In this document: piece by piece, positions 11,782-25,297 of the stretch
How positions within the stretch are numbered: position 1 is the stretch's first letter
Layout of the letters: each line of letters opens with the position of its first letter
Source: Diatrype stigma
Taxonomy: Eukaryota > Ascomycota > Sordariomycetes > Xylariales > Diatrypaceae
Direction: 5' to 3'
NCBI GenBank assembly: GCA_022225965.2
Contig: JAKJXP020000011.1
Location: 1 to 64,000, forward strand
Length of the DNA stretch: 64,000 nucleotides
The notes under the pieces: model-generated
What the model saw: the letters and a program-made list of their open reading frames with translations, nothing else
Told to the model about the DNA's origin: nothing
The model's database searches: none
Made by a program: the position numbers and the translations under genes

Positions 11782-14369
11782 GGCGTTAATTTTAAAATTA
11801 AAAATTACGGGATATTAATAACTTTAAAACGAAAAAAGCGTAATAGTTATAATAAGGTATTCGTAGGAATTAAAAATACGAAAAAATAAATAAAAGCATA
11901 ATAAAGAAATGCAAAAAATAAAAACTTAAAAAAGGGTTTTATTTACGAAAAAATAACGAATCGTATTAAGTTTTTTAAGTATATGCAGATATATAATAAC
12001 GTAAATTGCATAAAGAAATAAATAAAATTATATAATATATAATATATAAAAAAATAAAACGACGAAAGGTATATAAAAATAAAAATAAAGAAAAATATAA
12101 TAATAACGAATATATATATATATAAAAGAATATGATATAATAGAAAAAATAAGAAATAAGCCGTAAAAAGATATAAATACATATAAAACATATAAAACAA
12201 AAATAAGCGTTTTGGTTGTAATATAATAATGCATATGCATATAGGTTCGAAATCGTTATTTTAAAATAAAAATAAAATAACAAACAGAAAAAGAAAATAA
12301 CGAATTAAACGAAAAAAGTTTATCGTAATACAATATAAAAAAAATAATATATTATAATTAAACGAAAAATATTACGCGTCGGAAATATATAAAATAAACG
12401 GAAATATAAAGGGAAATAAAAAAATAAAGACTATAAATAAAGTATTAATTAAAATAAACCGAAATAATATTAAAACCTTTATTTTAAGCATATAAATATT
12501 AAAAGATATTTGCATTATGGACTTAATTAAAGAAAAAGATATTGCATTATTTGTTTATTTATAAGAAATTACATACAAAACTAAACGAATTAGCATTTTT
12601 TATATAAACGAAAACCAAAGCCTAAATATGCCGGCGTCGGCTATATAGCCGAAACCGATAAAAGCAATTAAAAAAAAACCTGCAATTATAATGATGCATT
12701 TATTATATAACGACAATAATGCATTATTTAATTATAAGAAAAATTGCTATTAATAAATATAATATAAAATAATGCATTACGAAAGTTTAATTATAATTAT
12801 ATTATTCCTTATAAAGCAACGAAATTTAAAAGGCATTATATTATATAACATATAACGCAAACGGCAAGACCTATAAGAAATCGAGATTTCGAGGCTATTA
12901 TAATGCAATATAACTAATAATAAGCCGTAACGGTTATACGTATTCGAAATTTCGAAGGCGTAATAATACAGTAAATATAACGGAAACGACAAAACCTATA
13001 AAATATCGAGATTTCGAATTTATAAGAGATTTAAATTTTAAGTTTCGGTTATATCGGTTTTATTTAAGGCTATAAACGCGGATATACGCATAATATCGAC
13101 CCATTTATAAGCAATTAATTAATAAGATAATATAATAATTATCCGTTTAAAAGTAATTATAAATAAATTACGTCAAAGCTAAATATTTTAATATATGCTA
13201 ATATTAAAAAATAAAGCAATTTTGAATTTAAATAAAAAAATATTATATATAATAAACGAAAAATTATGCATACGAATTATAAAAAAATTTAATAAAGCCG
13301 CATAATAATGGTAATTCGTATTAATAAACTATTAGGTTAATTTCATTTAAATATGATTTAATTAGCCGCATAATAATAATCGTACGAATAAATAAGCTAA
13401 TAAATTAGTTTTATTTAATTATAATAATTTATAATAATAAGCCGTTAAATTAATAACGTCTTAATAATCGTTCGTATTAAGAAATTATAAGGCCAGCTTT
13501 ATATAAATATGGTCGTTCGTAATAATAAGCTTTAAAATTAATTACGTATTAATGCTTATTCGTATTAATAAGCGTTAAATAAATTACGTAATAAAGGTCG
13601 TTTATAATAAAAACCGGATAAGTTATATACGCAATAAGGATCGTTCGTAATAAAAGGCCGATACATTAATCGGGCATTAAGAATTGGCCGTAGCAATAAA
13701 TTAATAAGTTAACCGGGCATTATTAATCGTTCGCATTAATAAGCGTTAAGTTAACCGGGCATTAACGGTCGTCCGTATTAAGAAACGTTAGGTTAGTTAC
13801 GTATTAATGGTCGTCCGTATTAAATACGTTAATTAAATATTAAGGGTTAATTATATTAAATACGTTAATCGGATATTAATAATTAACCGCATTAATAAGC
13901 GTTAAATTAATTGCGTATTAATAATCGTTCGTATTAAATAGGTTAGCCGCATATTAATAATTATTCGTATTAAATACGTTAATTAGGCATTATTAATCGT
14001 TCGTATTAATAAGCATTAAATTAGCCGCATATTAATAATTATTCGTATTAAATAAATTAACTACGCATTAATAATTAACCATATTAATAAGCATTAAATT
14101 AGTTACGTATTAATAGTCGTTCGTATTAAAGAAATTAGCCGCATATTAATGATTAACCTTATTAATAAGCGTTAAATTAGCCGCATATTAATGGTCGTCC
14201 GTATTAAAAAAGTTAGCCGCGTATTAATGATTAACCTTATTAATAAGCGTTAAGTTAATCGCGTATTAATGGTTAACCGCATTAATAAGCGTTAGGTTAA
14301 CCGCGCCCAAATGTGGTTAACCCCCGCATATGGTTAATCTGTTTAGGTTAATTAAAGTCCTAGGGGTTA
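11782..14369 (+). repeat. Subtelomeric macrorepeat, unit 1
   Basis: The unit begins at GGCGTTAATTTTAAAATTAAAAA; the matching start of unit 2 is at 14370, a period of 2588 bp. Order inside the unit: an AT-rich 5' part; a segment with AAATCGAGATTTCGAGG and ATTCGAAATTTCGAAGG near 12,880-13,015; a short-unit tandem array; and a terminal block with CGCGCCCAAATGTGGTTAAC and CTAGGGGTTAGG. No conserved protein is apparent on either strand. Confidence 0.9.
13560..14310 (+). repeat. Short tandem array inside macrorepeat unit 1 (36-42 bp)
   Basis: Alternating variants of CGTATTAATAATCGTTCGTATTAA and TTAACCTTATTAATAAGCGTTAA run with a period of about 36-42 bp, each ending in TTAGCCGC or TTAATCGC. The same array occurs near the 3' end of units 2 and 3. 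Confidence 0.85.
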
Positions 14370-17001
14370 GGCGTTAATTTCAAAATTAAAAATTACGGAA
14401 TATTGGCAGCTTTAAGGCGAAAAAAGCGTAATAATTATAACGAAGTATTTATAAGAATTAAAGATACGAAAAAATAAATAAGAACATAATAAAGAAATGC
14501 AAAAAATAAGAACTTAAAAAAGGGTTTTATTTACGAGAAAATAACGAATCGTATTAAATTTCTTAAGTATATATAAATATATAATAACGTAAATTACGTA
14601 AAGAAATAAATAAAGTTATATAATATATAATATATAAAAAAACGAAATAACGAGAGGTATATAAGAATGAAAATAAGGAAAAACATAATAATAACGAATA
14701 TATATATATATAAAAGAATATAATATAATAAAAAAAGTAAGAAATAAGCCGTAAAGATATATAAATGCATATAAAACATATAAAACAAGAATAAGCGTTT
14801 TGGTTATAACATAATAATACATATGCATATAAGTTCGGAATCGTTATTTTAAAGCAAAAATAAAATAACAAATAAAGAAAGAAAATAACGAATTAAACGA
14901 AAAAAGTTTATCGTAATATAATATAAAAAAAATGATATATCATAATTAAACGGAAAATATTACGCGTCGGAAATGTATAAAATAAACGAAAACGTAAAAA
15001 AAAATAAAAAAACAAAGGTTATAAATAAAATATTAATTAAAATGAGCCAAAATAACGCCAAGATCTTTATTTTAAGCACATAAATATTAAAAAATATTTA
15101 CGTTATAAATTTAATTAAAAAAGAAAATATTATATTATTTGCTTATTTATAAGAAATTATATATAAAATTAAACGAATTAGCATTTTTTATATAAACGAA
15201 AACCAAAGCTTAAATATATCGGCATTAATTATATAATCGAAGCCGATAAAAGCAGTTAAAAAAAAACTTATAATTATAATAATACATTTATTATATAACG
15301 GCAATAATGTATTATTTAATTATAAAAAAAAATTATTATTAATAAATATAACATAAAACAATGCATTACGAAAGCTTAATTATAATTATATTATTCCTTA
15401 TAAAGCAACGAAATTTAAAAGGCATTATATTATATGGCATATAACGCAAACGGAAAAACCTGCAAAAAATCGAGATTTCGAGGTTATTATAACGTAATAT
15501 AGCCAATAATAAGCCGTAACGGCTATACGTATTTAAGATCTCGAAGGCGTAATAATATAATAAATATAACGGAAACGACAAAATTTGCAGAACATTAAGA
15601 TTTCGAATTTATAAAAGGTTTAAATTTTAAGCTTCGGTTATATCGGTTTTATTTAAAGCTATAAACGCGAATGTACGCATAATATCGACTTATTTATAAG
15701 CAATTAATTAATAGGATAATATAATAACTATTCGTTTAAAAGCAATTATAAGCAAGCTATGTTAAAGCTAAATACCTTAATATATGCTAGTATTAAGAAA
15801 TAAAGCAATTCTAAGCTTAAATAAAGGAATATTATATATAATAAACGAAGAATTATGCATACGAATTATAAAAAGATTTAATAAAGCCGCATAATAATAA
15901 TGGTTCGTATTAATAAGTTATTAAATTAGCCTTATTTAAATATAATTTAATTAATTGCGTAATAATAATCGTATAAATAAATAAATTAATAAATTAACCT
16001 TATTTAATTATAATGGTTTATAATAATAAGCCGTTAAATTAATAACGCATTAATAATCGTTTATATTAAAAAATTATAAAGCCAATTTTATATAAATATA
16101 ATCGTTCGTAATAATAAGTCTTAAAATTAATTATATATTAATGCTTATTCGTATTAATAAGCGTTACATAAATTACGTAATAAAAATCGTTTATAGCAAA
16201 AACTGAATAAATTATTCGCATAATAAGGGTCGTTTATAACAAAAACCGAATAAATTATGCACGCAATAAGAATCGTTCGCAATAAAAGGCCGATACATTA
16301 ACCGGGCATTAAAAATCGGCCGTAATAATAAGCCAATAAATTAATCGGGCATTATTAATTATTCGCATTAATAAGCATTAAATTAATCGAATATTAATAA
16401 TCGTTCGTATTAAAAAGCGTTAAATTAGTTACGTATTAATAATCGTTCGTATTAAATACGTTAATCGAACATTAAGAATTAATCGCATTAAATACGTTAA
16501 TCGGGCATTAATAATTAATCGCATTAATAAGCGTTAAATTAGCCGCGCATTAATAATTATCCGTATTAAATAGGTTAGCCGCATATTAATGGTCGTCCGT
16601 ATTAAATACGTTAATCGGACATTATTAATCGTTCGTATTAATAAGCGTTAAATTAATTGCGCATTAATAATCGTTCGTATTAAATAAATTAATTGCGTAT
16701 TAATAATTAATTATATTAATAAGCATTAAATTAATTGCGTATTAATAATTATCCGTATTAAAAAAATTAACCGCGTATTAATAATTAACCTTATTAATAA
16801 ACGTTAAATTAGCCGCATATTAATAGTCGTTTATATTAAAAAGATTAACCGCGCATTAATAATTAACCTTATTAATAAGCGTTAAATTAATCGCATATTA
16901 ATAGTTAACCGTATTAATAAGCGTTAAATTAACCGCGTTCAAATATGATTAATTCCCGCATATAATTAACTTATTTAAATTAACCAAAATCTTAAAAGTT
17001 A
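14370..17001 (+). repeat. Subtelomeric macrorepeat, unit 2
   Basis: Full-length second copy, collinear with unit 1: AAAATTAAAAATTACGGAATATTG at the start, the GAGATTTCGAGG block near 15,470, the short tandem array at about 16,150-16,945, and the terminal CGCGTTCAAATATGATTAAT block. It differs from unit 1 mainly by transitions, as expected if each copy was mutated independently after duplication. Confidence 0.9.
16150..16945 (+). repeat. Short tandem array inside macrorepeat unit 2
   Basis: Same 36-42 bp family as in unit 1 (CGTATTAAT.ATCGTTCGTATT alternating with TTAACCTTATTAATAAGCG). Confidence 0.8.
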
Positions 17002-17810
17002 AAAATAACGCTAAGACCTTTATTTTAAGCACATAAATACTAAAAAATATCTGCGTTATGGATTTAATTAAAAAGAAAAATATTGCATTATTTACTTATT
17101 TATAAGAAATTATATATAAAATTAAACGAATTAGCATTTTTTATATAAACGAAAACCAAAGCTTAAATATATCGGCGTCGGCTATATAACCGAAACTAAT
17201 AAAAGCAATTAAAAGAAAACCTATAATTATAATAACGTATTTATTATATAATAATAATAATGCATTATTTAATTATAAAACAATTATTATTAATAAATAT
17301 AATATAAAATAATATATTATAAAAGCTTAATTATAATTATATTATGCTTTATAAAATAACGAAATTTAAAAGGCATTATATTATATAACATATAACGCAA
17401 ACGGTAAAACTTATAAGAAATCGAGATTTCGAAACTATTATAACGCAATATAACTAATAATAAGCCGTAATAGCTATACGTATTCGAAATTTCGAAAGCG
17501 TAATAATATAATAAATATAACGAAAATAATAAAACTTATAAAACATCGAAATCTCGAATTTATAAAAGATTTAAATTTTAAGTTTTAATTATATCGGTTT
17601 TATTTAAAGCTATAAACGCAAATATATGCATAATATTAACTTATTTATAACTAATTTATTAATAAAATAATATAATAATTATTCGTTTAAAAGCAATTAT
17701 AAACAAATTACGTTAAAATTAAATACTTTAATATATATTAATATTAAAAACTAAAGCAATTTTAAGCTTAAATAAAATAATATTATATATAATAAACGAA
17801 AAACTATATG

Positions 17811-18137
17811 TGTCATACGGGGGCATTCCGGACCAATAATAACTGCAGTTATCACCAACTGCAGGATATATTGGAATGCACCTCATCCTTTGCTATAGGA
17901 AGTATTGAAATGCATTCCTGCCTAATATAGCCATTGGGGTTATAACAGCGGAAGCCGCGGAAGCTGGAAATAAAGGATACGTACTGATACGTACTTGCAA
18001 ATTGCTATATATAAATACTCCGTCGAATTCCCTTCGACGTCTCTTAGATTTTAGCTCTTTAATACGCTCTTTAAGACCATATAAAATTATAAGCTAATTT
18101 GTTTTATACGTTCCAAGCTTTACAAGCCCTTGTTACA
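17811..18137 (+). repeat. 5' LTR of gypsy element
   Basis: It starts TGTCATACGGGGGCATTCC and ends AAGCCCTTGTTACA, 327 bp. It is collinear without indels with the 3' LTR and with the solo LTR at 43,803. A TATATAAATAC box lies about 130 bp before its end. Confidence 0.95.
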
Positions 18138-19700
18138 ATATAATTTTATACCTTCTTCAGGATATATATATTTACATTCCCATTAATACAAACCACTACA
18201 TCCTAAGCCCCAAACGCCACGTCTTTAATAAGACTTGGTACTTCGTTTATTATCGAAGGTATAATTATCTTCATAATAACCCCTTAATTTAAAGATCCTA
18301 ACGCCAGCCAACCGAAAAATAAGGCAAACATTTCCATTGCCAAGGATTAAAAAACCCAATTATCTGTAACTGCCAAAAAAAAAACCCCATTTATTTAGTT
18401 ATCCAAATAAGCCTTTAACCTTACTTTACCTTTTGCTGGCAATAAAGTCGCATTTAAGGAATCCTATTTTCAAACCTCTATACCTCCCAAGGTCCAGACA
18501 AAAACCCCTGATACCAAACCCGAAAACTTTAAGGAAAAGTACGAATCTAAAGAAAAAGACAAAAAGGAAAAAAAAAACGAAGATAACTCGGAAATAAAGG
18601 AAATCCCTATTTATCCACCTTAAGAAGCACATTTATCCGGTGCCGATCCTATAATTACCCGGAAGCCGGCTATAAACAGCCAGCTATAGGCCAATCCTAA
18701 TACTTCCCTAAGCATTACAAATAAATTCCAAATATTCCAGAACCTTAATACGAGCTATTATACGTCCCTTACTAGCTAAATACAAAACTAATAAGAAATT
18801 CCATCGCTAAACGTATTTTTTTCTTTTCCTATTATTTCTAATCTTTTAAACCATTTCCTTTAACAAAAATTTATCTTAAAATTAATCGATAAGTTAAGGT
18901 TATTACATAAAAAAAACCCTTTTTTTATCAGATTTCCAATTAAACCTATTATTCTTACTTAATTCATAATGCCTGCTATATTTACCCTTCTTATGGATAA
19001 TACGGCGCTTACCCTATATAAACCACCAACTTATAATATGGTTATAAGCAAATCCGGAAACGAATTCCCAATGTTCCAAATTAATATTCGTAACCTTCCG
19101 AAATAGCTGATTACTTTACACCACGACATCGGCCAAACCTATTATAATTTCGTTACGTTTGCCTAGCAAATAAAAAACCGCAATTAAGTTATTACCAAAA
19201 ATATCAAAAAATAATACAACATTATGGCAAAAAATTATCGCTAAATTTTTCAGCTTTACCGTAAAAGTTACCATATTACCGAAAAACAAATCGCTAAGTT
19301 CCAAAGTAAAATAATTAAAGCCAATTATTAGTTCTTCCAAAAGGTTTAAGGAACTATCGCCAAGTTCGTTCGAAATAACGAAGCTCGGCAGCAAGCCATT
19401 ACGCATCTCGAACAAATCGCCAACAATTATTATTAAGCATTGCTTAAAATCGAAAAACGTATGCTTAAAACCCAGGCGTTTAAGTCGAACATAAGCGAAT
19501 AAGCAGCTCAAAAAAAAAGCCAAATCAACGACCTTTTTGCCCGAAAATATTTCGATCCGGCCAATATCGACCGACAAACTCGCCGGCAAGTCGAAAAACT
19601 TCGGTCCTATACCCAAAACGCATTAGCAAAGTTCCAACGACAACTCAAATTTAACCCCTACGCCGTCATCGATATAAACTCTGTTCTATAACAAATTAAA
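18138..19700 (+). other. Gypsy leader and start of gag, degenerate
   Basis: Transition from LTR to Gag. No clean primer-binding site is recognised right after the LTR (ATATAATTTTATACC). Frames are broken; a 166-codon minus-strand frame at 19116-19616 is antisense to the element and not a gene. Confidence 0.5.
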
Positions 19701-21190
19701 CAACGTGCCGCAATACGTTTACCCTTTAGTCGTTTCGTTAACCAACCCTTTTCGTTTCGAACCCCTAACATTCCAAAAACCAAAGCTTCTGTATCAAAAT
19801 ATTTTAGCTTTAAAGCCAAAATTAGGAACTCCCTTATTAATAAAATACTCCAAACAGCCCAAGCCAAAAGAACGATATAAGGTATTCGTTAACAATTCGA
19901 TACGTCGAAGGGATTACCTTTTATGTTTGGCGGAAACGGACTCGGAAAAATACCGCCGCCGCCTCCTCGAAACCCAAACGCACTAGGCGACCCAAACTCT
20001 AACCCTAATGATAATAATGAATTAAACGACCAAAAAAAACCGCTACCGCCTAAAAAAGAACCTTTCCGAAAGTCTTTACGACGACCCCCGGATAAGCCTA
20101 AATCGGGAAAATGGCAGGATAAACTTGTTTTAGCCTTAAAAAAATTCGGTCGCCCTGTTCCCGCTATTATTAACCCGGTTTAACTTAATAAGCCTTAAAC
20201 CTATAATAAAAAGGACTTATTTAAGTTTAAACCTTAATGGATTAAAATAAAATCATACCTTAAAACATATACAAAAAGTTTCCCCCAAAATTATTACCGC
20301 ATTAACTAAATTAAATCGCTGCTTATAAATAAAGCCCAAACTTAACATTAACAGCGTCTCAACCAAGTTAAACGGATAAAACTAACGAATCATTAAAATA
20401 ACTACGTCATAGCCATTACGAAACGATTCAAGAACCCCTTAAAGAAACATCGGAACGTTAAGAAAATAAAAAGCTTCACTTACCAAGGGAATACGGTTTA
20501 ATATCTTACCGAATTTTTCGACCTCAACGAAGTAATCCAATAATTTGGAATTACTTTCCAGAACTACATTTTTTAAACCCTGCCCGACGAAATCACCCGC
20601 CTAATATATTTACGGCAAAATGCAATGCCTAATTCGGACGAAAACTTCTTCGCCGCCATTCAAAAAACAGAACAGATCTACGAAAATATGTTATCCAATT
20701 TAGGTATCTCGTCGAAAAAAGAAAGGCCCGATTCGACCTCGGAGCATTCGAAGTCGGGCCAAAACTACCAAAGCAAAAAAACTCGCTCCATTTCCGGCCA
20801 AAATCGATCCTTAAAAAGCCAGCCCAAAAACCGACAAAAATCAAAGGCAAAGCCTAAATTCGACCCCAAAAACAAAAAATGGCCCAATATTATAGCCGCA
20901 TTAAAAGGTATTAAACAAAAAAACATCGATTAACGCAAAAAAAACAAGGTTTCGTATTAAAAATATGGTCGCGATAATTACTACACCCTCGCCTGCTTCG
21001 CGAAAAAAAATATTAAAGGCAAAAACTTGCCCAGCCTACCGGAAAAAATTTCCTTTGCTAAACGCAAGCGAAATAAAAATACGCCGGCCCTAAACAATAA
21101 AAAGAAACTCAAAATCGACGCTACCCTTAAGAAACCCGACCATCCGCATCTCGTAACCGAGCTCGACGATTCCGACTCGGATTTTTAAAA
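19701..21190 (+). pseudogene. Gypsy Gag remnant with mutated zinc knuckle
   Basis: Open pieces at 19705-19986, 19923-20183 and 20625-20933 are rich in Lys, Pro and Ser, as in the C-terminal half of fungal gypsy Gag. At 20,955-20,996 the frame reads Y-stop-K-Y-G-R-D-N-Y-Y-T-L-A-C. This has the spacing of a CX2CX4HX4C knuckle with three of four ligands replaced by Tyr (TGT/TGC to TAT, CAC to TAC). The frame continues to an acidic tail ending TELDDSDSDF near 21,187. Calling it Gag rests on position and the knuckle spacing. Confidence 0.7.
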
Positions 21191-22059
21191 GGCCCTTACG
21201 TCGTATCGCGTAAGATTTCATGGCCGATAAATAATCCTTCCGCGAAACTTTCTGCGGTTAAAAAACGATCCAGCGACAACGACTCGGCAATAATAACTAA
21301 ATAACTCAACAAAAACGATAATAAGGAATAAAAACAGCTTTATCCTTTTACTTTTCCGGATACTAAAAAAAAAATACGATTTAAACCTAAATCCGGCTTT
21401 AAATCTTTAATTAAGATAACATTAATTTATAACCATTCCGAATATCCTATTAAAATATTTTTAAATAATGGCTGCTCGATACCGGTTATGTTATTTTCCA
21501 AATGCCAACAATAAAAACTGCCCATTTTTAAACGAAATAAAATCAAAAAGATAATATCCTTTAATATTACTTGCATAAAAAACGCTGAACAATATTATAC
21601 CGATGCCTTAATTTTTCGATACCAAAAGAATTATTTCTTTCGCCTAAACTTTAAACTAAGCAACATAAACGACGAATATAATATTATCTTGCCCCATTAA
21701 TAATTAAAAATGCATCAGCCTGCTAACTTTTTCGATAATCCCGACAAAATCACGTTTCCTTTTAAGTTTTATCGTAAAAACTGCACCAGCCATGCCGTTA
21801 TTAATTAAATTACCAATTTATTAAATAACAAAAAACCAAACCCGTTAAAAGGAATATCCGAGAAATTTAAAGAATTTATATTTATTATAACGAAAAAAGC
21901 AAACCAGAAATTCCTTAATTATAAGCCATAAAACCACGCTATTAACTTGCAAAAAAAAAAAATACCCCTATAAAAACTTCTTTATGCAATAAATAAAAAA
22001 GAATTTAACGTACTTAAACCCTAATTAAAAAACATACTTAACATAGGCCGAATCCGAAA

Positions 22060-22640
22060 ATTAACCTCCTCCTATACTTTTCCCTTTATGTTTATCCCGA
22101 AACCGGACTCTAATAATTCTTTAAGACCCGTTATCGACTATCAAGGCCTAAACGTTATCACCATTTCTATTCGCTATCCAATCCCACTTATCAACGAAAT
22201 ACAAGCCCAATTTCGTACCGCTAAATGGTTTACCAAAATTAACCTAAAAACAGGCTTTAACCTAATTAAAATTAAGAAAAGCGACGAATGGAAAACAGCA
22301 TTCAAATGTAAATATGGATTATTCGAATATACCGTAATGCCCTTCGGTTTTATTAATGCATCAGCCACTTTTCAAGCCATAATAAATAATATTTTCAAAA
22401 ACCTTATCGATACTGGTCTAATAATATACATCAATAACTTATTTATTTATGTTAAAACCAAAAAACAACATAATGAATTAATTAAAAAGATCCTACGCAA
22501 ATTAATTAAGCACCATCTCGCTATCGCTCCGCATAAATGCAAATGAACGATACACGAAATCGAATACTTTGGTTACATTATCGGTCGCAAAGGCATTTCC
22601 ATGGCCCAAAACAAAATGAAATACATTAATCGATAGAAAC
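22060..22640 (+). pseudogene. Gypsy reverse transcriptase remnant
   Basis: The longest clean piece is 22,088-22,546 (152 codons). It shows the family blocks FIPKPDSNNSLRPVIDYQGLN, RYPIPLINEIQ, AKWFTKINLKTGFN, YGLFEYTVMPFGFINA, FQAIINN and YINNLFIY. The first catalytic Asp (usually K.DL..G) is Asn, and the YIDD box reads YINN, so all three metal-binding Asp are replaced by Asn through GAT/GAC to AAT/AAC. The copy cannot be an active polymerase. Confidence 0.93.
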
Positions 22641-22839
22641 CTCCAAAAACCCTTAAGAAATCCCAACAATTTATTAATTTCGTAAATTTCTATCGTCGCT
22701 TTATTAAGAACTTTTCCAATATCGCCAAATCCATTATTAACGCCAACAAAGGAAATCCCAAATTATAAAAATAAACTAATAAAATAAACTATGCCTTTTA
22801 CGATCTTAAGCATAAATTCATTTAAACACCTATCCTAAT

Positions 22840-23235
22840 CCATTTCGATCCCAAAAAGCAAGTCTATATCGAAACAAATGCTTCCGACTTCGCAATCGGC
22901 GCAATAATATCCCAAAAAAATAATAAAGGAAAACTTCAATTAATTGCCTTTTACTTTCGCAAGCTTACGCCGGCAAAAATGAATTACGAAATCCATAACA
23001 AAGAACTACTAGCGATTATCGACTCCTTTAACAAATGGAAACAATACCTCGAAAAAACTAGATATCGTATTAAAATCTTTTCTAACCACCAAAACCTCGC
23101 TTATTTTACAATAGCCAAGGTATTAAATAAACGACAAGCAAAATAGGCTCAGCAATTATCTTTATATTAATTTATTATTAATTACCGACCCGGTAAGCAA
23201 AATAAAAAGGCCGATATTCTCTTTCGATTAGATTA
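22840..23235 (+). pseudogene. Gypsy RNase H remnant
   Basis: Follows the RT in the same orientation. Visible blocks: DPKKQVYIETNASDFAIGA, LIAFYFRKLTPAKMNYEIH, NKELLAIIDSF, FSNHQNLAYF and YRPGKQNKKADILFR. Asp-to-Asn changes occur at ET(D)AS and at the usual TDHKNL (here SNHQNL). Confidence 0.9.
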
Positions 23236-23549
23236 ATATCGGCCTAAAAAAAAAAAAGCTAAAGACTAACCGATTACGTCGATCTTACAAAAAAAACATT
23301 TTTCGCACTTTATAAAACCTACGTTTATGGCTTTAGTTTCGATTATCTTAACCTCAGAAAGATTATGCAACGTTTTAACGCCTAAATAGCACCCCGAATT
23401 CATAAATAAAGTCAAATCCTCAGCCAAAAAGAACCCCATATACATAAAAAAAATAGCATTACCAAATAAAAACATTAAAATCAAAAACGAATTGCTGTAT
23501 TACAAAAAAAGACTTTAAATTCCCTTTAAATTCCAATAAGAAGTCATAA

Positions 23550-24905
23550 AATCCGAACATAATACCTTAATCGTAAAACATATAAATATAAACAAAACAT
23601 TAAAATTCATTATACGAAACTTTTAATAGCTAGACCTAAAGTTATTAATCCGAGAATTTATTAGCGGCTATTACGATTATTAACAGAATAAGGTTTTTAA
23701 ATACGCACCTTATGGTTCATTATAGCCTATGGAATTATATTATTACCTATAACATACGATTATTATGGATTTTATTATTAACTTCTTTTTTTTTAATAAA
23801 TGCGATTCGATATGGGTTATAATAAATCCCTTTATTAAAATGGCTTATTTCATACCCTTCAAAGTAAAAGAAAAAATTATTACGGACTTCATTAAAATCT
23901 TTGCAAAATTTTATTAGAAATTACATGGAATACCTTTCGATATTATTTCGGATAGGGATTCCAGATTTACTGCACATCTTTGGCGCAACTTTTTCAAGCT
24001 AATAAGAATTAAGTTACGCATAAATACAGCCTTTTATCCATAAACGGATAATTAAATTAAGAAATTAAATTAAATCCTTAAAATTTACCTTAAAGCCTTC
24101 GTTAATTACGAAATATCCAATTAAAAAGATTTATTACCTACGGCCGAATTCGCATATAACAATGCCAAATTAGCCTTTATATATATAATTCCTTTTTATG
24201 CCAATTATGGTTACCACCTTACAATATATAACTTACCGCTAAACTCCTTTTATAATCCAGGTAATTAAATATACGCGTATTAAATGATCCAAGTACATAA
24301 AAACGCTTAAAAACACCTGGAAAAAAGCAGAAAAAAAATAAAGCATTGGGCCAACAAAAAACGGAAGGAAATATCCTTTTTAAAAAAGGGACAATTGGTT
24401 ATGCTTAATGGTAAAAACATTAAAATAAAGCGTCCTGCCAAAAAGCTAAATAAAAAAATATAAGAACCATATAAAATTTAAAAGGTAATTTCCTTTATCG
24501 CTATTAAATTTACGTTATCCAAAAATTAAAGAATCCATAATACGTTTTATATATCGCTTATTAAATCATATCGCGTTAATAATTAAATACCGCCTAACCT
24601 TAACCAGGTTTTGCAAAATGCTATACCAATTAAGGCAAACGAATATTAAATAAACAAAGTAATGGATTCCTTAAAAACTTAAGAATACGTAAAATATTTG
24701 GTTAAATGAAAGAACTATCCTGCCAAAAAACATTGAACTTAAGAACCATATAACCATTTTAATAACGAAGGTATTAAATAAGCTATTCTGTTATTTTACG
24801 AATAACATCCAGGCAAGCCAATTAATCTACGGATATCGATAACTTTGTTTTTTACACTATTTCCGATTTAGGCCTCGTCGCTTAAGGACGAGCTTTAAGA
24901 AAAGG
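23550..24905 (+). pseudogene. Gypsy integrase and chromodomain remnant
   Basis: From about 23,819 one frame reads IINPFIKMAYFIPF (usual VVDRLTKMAHF, with the first catalytic Asp changed to Asn). It then shows LHGIPFDIISDRDSRFT with its Asp kept, a TAEFAYNNAKL block, KKGQLVMLN, and near 24,690-24,830 VKYLVK-stop-KNYPAKKH..EPYNHFNN followed by HPGKP. The last part is a chromodomain with its Trp codons turned into stops. Chromodomains steer this group to heterochromatin, which fits its subtelomeric location. Confidence 0.88.
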
Positions 24906-24913
24906 AGAAATGG
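24898..24913 (+). other. Gypsy polypurine tract
   Basis: A purine run AGAAAAGGAGAAATGG lies directly against the start of the 3' LTR at 24,914. This is the expected primer for plus-strand DNA synthesis. Confidence 0.7.
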
Positions 24914-25240
24914 TATCATATAAGAGCATTCCGGACCAATAATAACTGCAGTTATTACTAATTACAGAATATATTAAAATATACTTCATCCCTTGCTATA
25001 GGAAATATTGGAATGCATTCCTGCTTAATATAGCCATTAAGGTTATAACAGCGGAAGCCGCGAAAGCTGGAAATAAAGGATACGTATTAATACGTACTTG
25101 CAAATTGCTATATATAAATACTCCGTCGAATTCCTTTCGACGTCTCCTAGATCTTAGCTTTTTAATACGCTCCTTAAGACCATACAAAATTATAAGCTGA
25201 TTTGTTTTATACGTTCCAAGCCCTATAAGCCCTTGTTATA
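24914..25240 (+). repeat. 3' LTR of gypsy element
   Basis: It starts TATCATATAAGAGCATTCC and ends AAGCCCTTGTTATA. The terminal TG and CA have become TA and TA. It is 327 bp and collinear with the 5' LTR, with transition differences. Confidence 0.95.
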
Positions 25241-25297
25241 ATATGTATTAATTATAAAAAAGTTTAATAAAGCCGCAAAATAATAATAATTCGTATT

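Larger units (their letters stand above)
17811..25240 (+). mobile_element. Full-length Ty3/gypsy chromovirus, RIP-inactivated
   Basis: The element is bounded by two 327-bp LTRs and the 5-bp target duplication ATATG (17806-17810 and 25241-25245). Order on the plus strand: Gag with C-terminal zinc knuckle, reverse transcriptase, RNase H, integrase, chromodomain. That order plus a C-terminal chromodomain defines the chromovirus group. All frames carry many stops that look like Trp (TGG) or Gln (CAA) codons changed by C-to-T or G-to-A. The element sits inside macrorepeat unit 3, and the repeat sequence resumes on its far side, so it inserted after the macrorepeat existed. Confidence 0.95.

Noticed and set aside
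11943..15581. Hydrophobic Tyr/Phe/Ile-rich minus-strand frames present in both macrorepeat units
   Set aside because: They recur because the DNA unit is duplicated. Composition is just AT-rich codons, and the frames are not better conserved than the DNA.
19116..19616. 166-codon minus-strand frame inside the gypsy element
   Set aside because: Antisense to Gag. RIP removes Trp/Gln codons on the sense strand and can leave long antisense frames by chance.
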